Positions 15,935 to 22,291 of a stretch of DNA of 64,000 nt are shown piece by piece. This DNA is from Candidatus Opimibacter skivensis (GTDB lineage Bacteria > Bacteroidota > Bacteroidia > Chitinophagales > Saprospiraceae). Below the pieces are notes generated by a model. That model had not been told where the DNA came from and did not search any database. It worked only from the letters and a program-made list of their open reading frames with translations. The position numbers and the translations under genes are program-made. Within the stretch, counting starts at the first letter, position 1. Every line of letters begins with the position of its first letter. The stretch lies in contig JADKGY010000006.1 in the NCBI GenBank assembly GCA_016722045.1, forward strand, positions 496,001 through 560,000, given 5' to 3'.

Positions 15935-16627
15935 ATGAAACAACTATTTGTTATTGGAATACTATTTCTTGGAATCGCCTTTCATTCATGCAGGCCAAAT
16001 GCTCAAAATGAAAGCAGTGCAAATAGGATATCCGCTTCAGACAATAAAAGTGAACCGCCGAGTCAATATCAATATCAGATTATTCCAAATCTAAGTACCG
16101 TCAAATGGATTGGGTCCAAGCCTACAGGCACGCACAATGGGACAGTACCAGTGGCTGGCGGAGGGATGAATGTCGAGGGAGATAATATCACCTCAGGCAG
16201 TATTCAATTGGATATGACACAGCTCAAAGTATTAGATCCCACAGGCGATATGGGCCAAAGTCTTGAGGATCATCTCAGAGGGACTGCACCCGGTAAGGAA
16301 GAAGATTTTTTTAATACGGGTAAATATTCAACAGCAACCTACATGATTACCTCCACATCAAAACTTGCAAATGATCAGGAGGCTACACATATGATCAATG
16401 GCAATCTTACTATAAAGGATATTACAAAACCGATCAGTTTCAAAGCCAGAATTGAAATGATAGATAAAGGGATGGTAGTATCTGCAGCACCTTTCAGTAT
16501 CGATCGAACAGATTTTGATATCCGGTTTAAATCCAAAAAGTTTTTTGACAATCTGAAAGATGATTATGTCAATGATGAATTTCAGATCGGATTCTATGTT
16601 GTAGCGCATAAAAATGGTAATCAGTAA
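15935..16627 (+). CDS. YceI-domain lipoprotein
   Basis: The 230-residue precursor has a signal peptide and lipobox AFHSC (Cys at about residue 19), a Ser/Asn-rich linker, then a YceI beta-barrel from about residue 48 (STVKWIGSKPTGTHNGTV ... ITKPISFKARIEM ... FDIRFKSKKFF). YceI barrels bind isoprenoid or amphipathic lipids in the periplasm; E. coli YceI is periplasmic. Here the protein would be anchored to a membrane. It is co-transcribed with the MerR regulator immediately upstream. In bacteria with light- or stress-responsive MerR regulators, YceI genes often sit in carotenoid-related loci, but no carotenoid gene is present here. Two more YceI genes occur at 30306 and 34983. Confidence 0.88.
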   Translation: MKQLFVIGILFLGIAFHSCRPNAQNESSANRISASDNKSEPPSQYQYQIIPNLSTVKWIGSKPTGTHNGTVPVAGGGMNVEGDNITSGSIQLDMTQLKVLDPTGDMGQSLEDHLRGTAPGKEEDFFNTGKYSTATYMITSTSKLANDQEATHMINGNLTIKDITKPISFKARIEMIDKGMVVSAAPFSIDRTDFDIRFKSKKFFDNLKDDYVNDEFQIGFYVVAHKNGNQ

Positions 16628-16739
16628 GCAGTATTCAGTTTTGGAATGTGCTTTAAGTGAAAATATTTACTTAATTCAATTTAAACATTTGAAGCTAACC
16701 ATTTAACAAATTACTTTATAAGCTTATAAACCAATAAAC

Positions 16740-17312
16740 TTATAAACCCTTTTGAAAATGCCACTGAAGTGCAATGATCGTCTTCGCATCTCCGATTCGT
16801 TGTGATTCTATCCACTGCATGGCTTCTGATCTCGGGAGCCAGATGAGTTCAATATCTTCATCTTCATGCTCTGCGCCTCCACCTTCATTCACTTTTGATG
16901 ATTCGTCTACTTCTGCAAAAAAAAGTTGAACCCGTTCATTAAGGATACCCGGTGATACATAGAAAAAATAAATCTTTTCAAGATTTAATGTTTCGTAGCC
17001 AATTTCTTCCACAATTTCGCGACGAGCAGCGGTGTCTGGATCTTCTCCTTCTGCTATGCCGCCGGCCACGATTTCAGTCATCCAGGGATCAATCTTATGC
17101 TGCAACAAGGGAATTCTGAACTGACGAACCAGGATATACGCATCTTTCGAAACATGATAGACAAGGACCGCTATAGCGTCTGATTTTTCAAAGCTGTATC
17201 TGGTCACTTCAGGTGACATCGTCCTATCGAAATTTTCAAATTGCAAACGAGTCTTCCTGATGTGAAAGAACTTATCAAAAACTGTTTCTTCACTGATGAT
17301 ATTGATTTTCAT
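16740..17312 (-). CDS. Nudix hydrolase, NudF/NudK-like
   Basis: The cytoplasmic protein has about 190 residues. The Nudix box is GGIAEGEDPDTAARREIVEE (complete G-x5-E-x7-REUxEExGU pattern when followed by IGY). An SPGILNERVQLFFAEV segment and a GGGAEHEDEDIEL loop follow, as in ADP-ribose and GDP-mannose pyrophosphatases. It would cleave a nucleoside diphosphate linked to a sugar. An upstream in-frame ATG (17345) would add 11 residues, but a perfect TATCTTTG promoter element lies inside that extension, so I place the start at 17312. It is divergent from the ABC transporter gene. Confidence 0.85.
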   Translation of the reverse strand: MKINIISEETVFDKFFHIRKTRLQFENFDRTMSPEVTRYSFEKSDAIAVLVYHVSKDAYILVRQFRIPLLQHKIDPWMTEIVAGGIAEGEDPDTAARREIVEEIGYETLNLEKIYFFYVSPGILNERVQLFFAEVDESSKVNEGGGAEHEDEDIELIWLPRSEAMQWIESQRIGDAKTIIALQWHFQKGL

Positions 17313-17326
17313 AGAATTAATTTCAC

Positions 17327-17334
17327 CAAAGATA
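17327..17334 (-). promoter_or_regulatory. Promoter -7 element for the Nudix gene
   Basis: On the minus strand this reads TATCTTTG, a full TAnnTTTG match 14 bases before the ATG at 17312. It lies downstream of the alternative ATG at 17345 and therefore argues against that start. Confidence 0.55.
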
Positions 17335-17360
17335 CAATTGACCATCAGGAGGCTATAACC

Positions 17361-17420
17361 GTATTATATTTTGAAAGTACGGACAGGTCGCGACCTGTCC
17401 GTACTTTCAAAATATAATAC
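17361..17420. repeat. 60-bp perfect palindrome, family D copy 2
   Basis: The arms are 30 bases each, with no loop and no mismatch, centred between 17390 and 17391. The inner 15 bases of each arm equal those of the copy at 6623-6680. The outer 15 differ from that copy but are mirrored perfectly. It lies in a divergent promoter region, where a terminator role makes little sense. Confidence 0.95.
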
Positions 17421-17459
17421 TATGGAACATCCTTTAAAAATTAATGTTACGTTGCATCA

Positions 17460-19304
17460 ATGGCATTAGGTAGAGAATTTCCGGTCGAGATGGATTCAAA
17501 ACCCAAACAAGGGTTTATTGAAAGTCTCCGGTCATTAAAATTATTGATTCCGTTTTTCGGGATGATCTGGAAGACCTCTCCGGGGCTTACATTCATCAAT
17601 ATAGTTCTACGGATTGTCAAATCTGCTATTCCGCTGGGTCAGCTCTATGTCGGAAAGGTCATCATCGATGAAGTGATCAGATTGATCAGTGCGCCACAGA
17701 AAGATTTCCACAATCTATGGTGGTGGCTGGGAATGGAATTGGGCCTTGCTGCATTTTCTGAAATCTTTAACCGACTGATCAGTCTCTCTGAAGCATTACT
17801 GGGCGACCTGTATGCTAATCATTCTTCTATCGAGCTCATGCATAAGGCGTCTTCTCTCGATCTTGGTATGTTCGAAGACAGTGAGTTCTATGACAAACTT
17901 GAAAGAGCCCGGCGTCAAACTACAGGAAGGGTAGTATTGATGTCGATGGTGTTGAGCCAGATGCAGGATTTGATCACAATTATTTTTCTCGGAGCAGGAC
18001 TTGTAGCATTCGAACCGTGGCTTATCCTTATACTCATTGTTGCGGTTGTGCCATCTTTCCTGAGCGAGGCATATTTTTCAAGATCAAGTTATTCGCTTGT
18101 GCGTAGCTGGACACCTCAACGCAGGGAATTGGATTATCTCAGATACATAGGGGCCAGTGTGGAAACAGCCAAAGAAATAAAAGTATTTGGGCTGGACAAT
18201 TTTTTGACTGATCGTTTTGGAAGGATCGCGAGTGAATATTATCTCGTCAATAAAGTCCTGGCCATCAAGCGCACATTGTGGGGGACATTGCTACAGGTCA
18301 GTAGTGTGCTTGCTTATTATGGCGCATATGTTCTGATCATTATACGGACAGTTAGCGGAGCGTTGAGTGTGGGGTCCATGACGTTCTTATCAGGTTCATT
18401 TAACAGATTGCAAAATCAATTACAAAACCTACTATCAACATTTACGCGCATCACTGAATCCGCGCTATACCTGCAGGATTATTTTGATTTTCTGGCCATC
18501 ACACCATTGATAAAAGATGAAACTGACGGCGTAGAAGCCCCGGGTATTATTAAGACAGGAATTCAATTTGACGATGTTGGTTTTAAATATCCCGGTACGG
18601 AGATTTGGGCCGTGCGACATGTTAGCTTTCTTTTGAAAGCAGGAGAGAAATTAGCATTGGTAGGTGAAAATGGAGCCGGTAAAACAACGCTGGTAAAATT
18701 ACTTGCCCGGATGTATGATCCAGCGGAAGGTTCTATCCTGATTGATGGTGTGAATATCAAAACGTTTAAAATTGAATCCTACCGTAAAATGATCGGTGTG
18801 ATTTTTCAGGACTTCGTCAGGTTTAATTTTACAGCAAGTGAAAACGTGGCTATCGGACAGATAGAGGAGGCTCAGAACAATCCGCAGATCGTCAATGCGG
18901 CAGAAAAAAGTCTTGCAGATCCTGTGATTCGCAAATTGCCGGAAGGTTATGATCAAATGCTGGGCAAACGTTTTGCAGAAGGAGTAGACCTGTCCGGAGG
19001 CGAATGGCAAAAAATAGCATTGGCCCGTGCCTATATGCGTGATGCTCAGATTGTCATACTTGATGAACCTACTGCCGCTCTCGATGCCCGTGCAGAATAT
19101 GAAGTCTTCAAACGTTTTTCCGAACTCACATCGGGAAAAAGTGCAGTAATCATTTCACATCGCTTCAGCACAGTACGCATGGCTGATCGTATTCTTGTGT
19201 TACGTCGCGGTGAAATGATCGAATTGGGAACGCATGAGGAATTGCTTGAAAAAAATGGACTATATGCTGAGCTGTTTCATCTGCAGGCACAGGGGTATCA
19301 ATAA
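17460..19304 (+). CDS. ABC transporter, fused permease and ATPase
   Basis: The 614-residue half-exporter has an N-terminal membrane domain (about residues 30-340, five to six helices) followed by an ATPase domain. The ATPase shows Walker A GENGAGKTTL, signature LSGGEWQKIALARA, Walker B IVILDEPTAALD and the switch His in VIISHR. It would act as a homodimer moving lipids, peptides or drugs outward; the substrate cannot be told from sequence. The domain order and soluble N-terminus are typical of single-gene lipid/peptide exporters of Bacteroidota. Its promoter must lie within or beside the 60-bp palindrome upstream. Confidence 0.93.
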   Translation: MALGREFPVEMDSKPKQGFIESLRSLKLLIPFFGMIWKTSPGLTFINIVLRIVKSAIPLGQLYVGKVIIDEVIRLISAPQKDFHNLWWWLGMELGLAAFSEIFNRLISLSEALLGDLYANHSSIELMHKASSLDLGMFEDSEFYDKLERARRQTTGRVVLMSMVLSQMQDLITIIFLGAGLVAFEPWLILILIVAVVPSFLSEAYFSRSSYSLVRSWTPQRRELDYLRYIGASVETAKEIKVFGLDNFLTDRFGRIASEYYLVNKVLAIKRTLWGTLLQVSSVLAYYGAYVLIIIRTVSGALSVGSMTFLSGSFNRLQNQLQNLLSTFTRITESALYLQDYFDFLAITPLIKDETDGVEAPGIIKTGIQFDDVGFKYPGTEIWAVRHVSFLLKAGEKLALVGENGAGKTTLVKLLARMYDPAEGSILIDGVNIKTFKIESYRKMIGVIFQDFVRFNFTASENVAIGQIEEAQNNPQIVNAAEKSLADPVIRKLPEGYDQMLGKRFAEGVDLSGGEWQKIALARAYMRDAQIVILDEPTAALDARAEYEVFKRFSELTSGKSAVIISHRFSTVRMADRILVLRRGEMIELGTHEELLEKNGLYAELFHLQAQGYQ

Positions 19305-19307
19305 GTA

Positions 19308-20408
19308 TCAATCAATATTCAACTCCCCATAATTCATCCTGGCGATGACTTCTCCACCTCCTGATCCTCGTGTTCCCTTCAATGTAGCACGAGATTCCCG
19401 TTGAGAATCTTCAGTGATTTTCAAACCGGGATGATTGATGTCACAATAATTCGTTTCCGCATCAATTGTATAAGCGGCATCAGGATTAAACTCCATTTCT
19501 ACACCGGTATATGATGTATTGATATTTATTTTCGAAAATCCATGATGGATTTTTTGAATTTTAAGATCGCCATAGCGCATATCAAAATCACCATTTCCTT
19601 CAAATTCTTCAACGACAATTCCTGTATAGCCTGTTTCGGCATCAATACTGCCTGCTCGTTCCAGTACTACATCATCATACTTACCATTGTATTCAAATTG
19701 GTCTATGGAGATGGCATGCAGATTACTGTAAGCTGATTCCATATTGAGTTTGTGTAGTGATCCTGTTTTGATGTCCGTATACTTATTATTGAGTGTTACA
19801 TCATGACCATCTTCCATCTCAAGATCAGAATAAGCCAACGTAATATCGCCATCTTTTATCTGCGAAATGTTGCCTTCACTATAAGACATATCAAGTTTTA
19901 AATTGCTGTTGAGATCGCCGAGACGGATATTACCATAGGCCAGTTCGATTTTGACATCCCGATTGGATGACTCGACATAGATGTCACCGTATTTATTGCA
20001 CAGATCCAGATAGACATCCGCCGGTACAAGCACCTGGTAATTGATTTTCATTTCTGTTTTACCAAAATTGAACCATGAGTTCCATCCGGAATTGGATTCA
20101 ATCTCAGTCTTTGCCTGTACACGATTGTTCCCTTCTTCAAAATCAACATTGATGCGATCAAGTGTTTCCTGAGCCTTTTTTGTTGAAGAGGCTTCAACTG
20201 AAATCGTGACATTGATTTTCACCTGGTTACTTTCGCCGATCGCGATATCAAGATCACCGTATTTATTTTGAAGCACTACATATCCGTCAGGTTGAATATT
20301 AAATTCACGGTTGATCTTTTTCTCCACACGTTCACCATCTTTTCCGGCAAAGGCAAAAAGGGGTATAAAGAAAAAAAGCAAACTACATTTTACGGCTATC
20401 CTTCTCAT
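19308..20408 (-). CDS. DUF4097-like secreted beta-helix protein
   Basis: The 366-residue precursor has a signal peptide (about residues 1-21, ending AFA). The mature part is made of short beta-strand repeats with Tyr-Gly-Asp turns (KYGDLDI, KYGDIYV, AYGNIRL, RYGDLKI, NYGELNI), the pattern of the DUF4097/putative auto-transporter adhesin fold, a beta-helix. It is probably exported to the periplasm or outer membrane. It overlaps the anti-sigma gene by 26 bases and is the third gene of an ECF sigma operon, so it is likely controlled by that sigma factor and linked to envelope stress. A molecular function is not known. Confidence 0.8.
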   Translation of the reverse strand: MRRIAVKCSLLFFFIPLFAFAGKDGERVEKKINREFNIQPDGYVVLQNKYGDLDIAIGESNQVKINVTISVEASSTKKAQETLDRINVDFEEGNNRVQAKTEIESNSGWNSWFNFGKTEMKINYQVLVPADVYLDLCNKYGDIYVESSNRDVKIELAYGNIRLGDLNSNLKLDMSYSEGNISQIKDGDITLAYSDLEMEDGHDVTLNNKYTDIKTGSLHKLNMESAYSNLHAISIDQFEYNGKYDDVVLERAGSIDAETGYTGIVVEEFEGNGDFDMRYGDLKIQKIHHGFSKININTSYTGVEMEFNPDAAYTIDAETNYCDINHPGLKITEDSQRESRATLKGTRGSGGGEVIARMNYGELNID

Positions 20409-20889
20409 TTTTTTTGTATTTATCGACTCGGGTTAATATTTTTTCCATGATTTCCAGCTTCTGTTGCTGATGTCGGATCATCGCGCTGAGTAAAACCTGT
20501 GCATCGGCATTTGGATCCTCCATCAGTTGTGATCGCAATTGTTGATACACATCATCCAGTAACTGAAGGTCAGCGGTGACTTCATCCTTTACGGCCAGTG
20601 TTTTGATCTTATCCATACTGGACTGTATGCGGGCTTCATAGTACTGTTCCGTTTCCTGGTATTCTTTCCATCCGGCCACATTCGGGCCTCCATTATATTT
20701 TGTTCCAAAGATGTATCCGATCGAAATCAATAATAATGCACTCGCCGCGACGGCTGACCATTTCCACAGATGATGTACTCTTGGTTTTTGATAATCAATT
20801 TTTTTCCATACACCTGGTGGTGCTTTAAGATCATCGAATTCACTACGATGGTCTCTGATAAAATCTTCTAATGATGGCCTGCTTTTCAT
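20383..20889 (-). CDS. Membrane anti-sigma factor-like protein
   Basis: The 168-residue protein has a cytoplasmic N-terminal segment of about 45 residues (PSLEDFIRDHRSEFDDL), one transmembrane helix (about residues 45-66, SAVAASALLLISIGYIFG) and a C-terminal coiled region rich in Gln, Met and Lys. Its position matches an anti-sigma factor: it overlaps the sigma gene by 4 bases (ATGA) and precedes a secreted DUF4097 protein. A zinc-binding anti-sigma motif (HxxxCxxC) is not visible. It would hold the sigma factor at the membrane until an envelope signal arrives. Confidence 0.75.
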   Translation of the reverse strand: MKSRPSLEDFIRDHRSEFDDLKAPPGVWKKIDYQKPRVHHLWKWSAVAASALLLISIGYIFGTKYNGGPNVAGWKEYQETEQYYEARIQSSMDKIKTLAVKDEVTADLQLLDDVYQQLRSQLMEDPNADAQVLLSAMIRHQQQKLEIMEKILTRVDKYKKNEKDSRKM

Positions 20890-21431
20890 GATCTCTTTGA
20901 TTCGGTTAATATTTCTCTCAGCTTTGCTTTGGCACGGCTGTATTGTGATTTTGATCCCGACTCCTGAATCCCCAGTATGCCCGCTATCTCTCCATGATCA
21001 TAGCCTTCGATAAGGTAAAGTGTAAGAACCTGTCTATAGCCATCCGGCAATTTCATGATAGCATCTTTCACTCGTTTTACATCATATTCAACATCCGGAT
21101 CTTCGCTTCTTTCGTCCGTCACCGTTTCACTGAAATGGTCATCTATAGGTTCGAAGATGATTTTTCGACGCTTCAGCTCATTGAGACAATGATTGATGAC
21201 GATTCGTTTTATCCATGCGCCTAAAGTGGATTCACCCCGGAAAGAATCCAATCTTTTGAATATATCCACAAAGGACTCCTGCAAGGCATCCTCGGCTTCG
21301 ACTTCCGATCCCAGAATCCGGTAACACACATTGTACATGGCATCGCAATAACGCTTGTACATCGTGTGCTGCGCCGATCTGTTGCCTTTAAGGCATGAGG
21401 TGATCAGTGATGACTCAGCTTCTGAATACAT
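20886..21431 (-). CDS. ECF-type RNA polymerase sigma factor
   Basis: The protein has about 181 residues. Region 2 spans SAQHTMYKRYCDAMYNVCYR to DALQESFVDIFKRLDSFRG. Region 4 spans LPDGYRQVLTLYLIEGYDH to the helix-turn-helix GEIAGILGIQESGSKSQYSR, ending AKLREIL. It directs RNA polymerase to a small regulon when released by the anti-sigma factor encoded by the next gene. I chose the ATG at 21431 because it places the start just before region 2, as is usual; a TTG at 21467 would add 12 residues. It is the first gene of the sigma/anti-sigma/DUF4097 operon. Confidence 0.9.
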   Translation of the reverse strand: MYSEAESSLITSCLKGNRSAQHTMYKRYCDAMYNVCYRILGSEVEAEDALQESFVDIFKRLDSFRGESTLGAWIKRIVINHCLNELKRRKIIFEPIDDHFSETVTDERSEDPDVEYDVKRVKDAIMKLPDGYRQVLTLYLIEGYDHGEIAGILGIQESGSKSQYSRAKAKLREILTESKRS

Positions 21432-21599
21432 CCGGTTTGTCGCGTCTTGATTCGGGTGAAAAGACAATTTGCATCTCCAGAGGTTGCATCTTAAGCGATT
21501 TTACATAAGATTTCAGCCAAAAGTGTTTTAAGCAGACTCGTTTTTAGCATGATAATGATTGAATGAATGTATAAGTATTTGGATGCATAAGTTAATGGG

Positions 21600-21630
21600 T
21601 TGGCTCAATATCGGCTGAAGATTATCTTTG
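21600..21630 (+). promoter_or_regulatory. Promoter for the metal-binding lipoprotein
   Basis: TTG (21600-21602), 20 bases, then TATCTTTG (21623-21630) is a near-ideal Bacteroidota housekeeping promoter. A potential start codon at 21628 lies inside the -7 element, so translation must begin downstream at 21679. Confidence 0.75.
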
Positions 21631-21678
21631 CTGACGACACAATTCAACACTCACTCAAGTCATATCCTCCAAAGAAAT

Positions 21679-22161
21679 ATGAAATCAATACATTTTACAC
21701 CCCTCATTTTAGTTGCTGCCATAATGTTTTCAATGGGTTGCAATAGCAAGAAAGCCGATGCCGTAAACGAAGAATCATCAACTGTACCCAAAGTCGAGAC
21801 AAAGGATTCTGCCTCTTTTGTAAATGCTGCAGGCGCGGATAATGTCATACAGCATTTCATTTGCCCCAACCATTGCAAGGGTAGTGGTGGACCGGCAGAA
21901 GGCAAATGTCCTGTCTGTGGCACAGATTATGTACATAATGAGGCATTTCACAAAGGAAATTCGACCCCGGTGCCTGAGCCTGCGATGAAAATAGATCCTG
22001 TGACGCATATGGCAGTACCTACACATACAGAAGCACAAAATGCAAATGGAGTCTATCATTTTACCTGCCCTAAAGGTTGTGCCGGTGGCGCCGGTGTTGC
22101 CGGCAATTGCGCAAAATGCGGAACGACGCTGGTTCACAATACAGCATTTCATAGCAATTAA
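21679..22161 (+). CDS. Lipoprotein with two heavy-metal-binding (HMBD-like) zinc-ribbon modules
   Basis: The 160-residue precursor starts at the ATG at 21679 (see the promoter at 21600). The lipobox is FSMGC. Two similar modules follow: FICPNHCKGSGGPAEGKCPV with CGTDYVHNEAFH, and FTCPKGCAGGAGVAGNCAKC with GTTLVHNTAFH. Each has a Cys-x3-Cys pair, a CxxC pair and a terminal His. This resembles the heavy-metal-binding domain found on the periplasmic partners of copper/zinc efflux pumps, usually YxCPMHP...CPxCGM. The likely role is metal binding at the cell surface or in the periplasm. It is a single gene ended by a strong bidirectional terminator. Confidence 0.8.
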   Translation: MKSIHFTPLILVAAIMFSMGCNSKKADAVNEESSTVPKVETKDSASFVNAAGADNVIQHFICPNHCKGSGGPAEGKCPVCGTDYVHNEAFHKGNSTPVPEPAMKIDPVTHMAVPTHTEAQNANGVYHFTCPKGCAGGAGVAGNCAKCGTTLVHNTAFHSN

Positions 22162-22234
22162 CTAAATGTCCAGAATATCACTGATTTGAAATTCGTCCCA
22201 GGTCAATTCTGATTTATATCAAAATACTAAAAAA

Positions 22235-22268
22235 AAAAGGCAACATCCTGACCCGGATGTTGCCTTTT
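22235..22268. terminator. Bidirectional intrinsic terminator
   Basis: AAAAGGCAACATCC (22235-22248) pairs with GGATGTTGCCTTTT (22255-22268) around a six-base loop, with an A-run before and a T-run within. It lies between convergent genes. Confidence 0.92.
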
Positions 22269-22291
22269 ATTCATTTATGCATTCCTGCATG

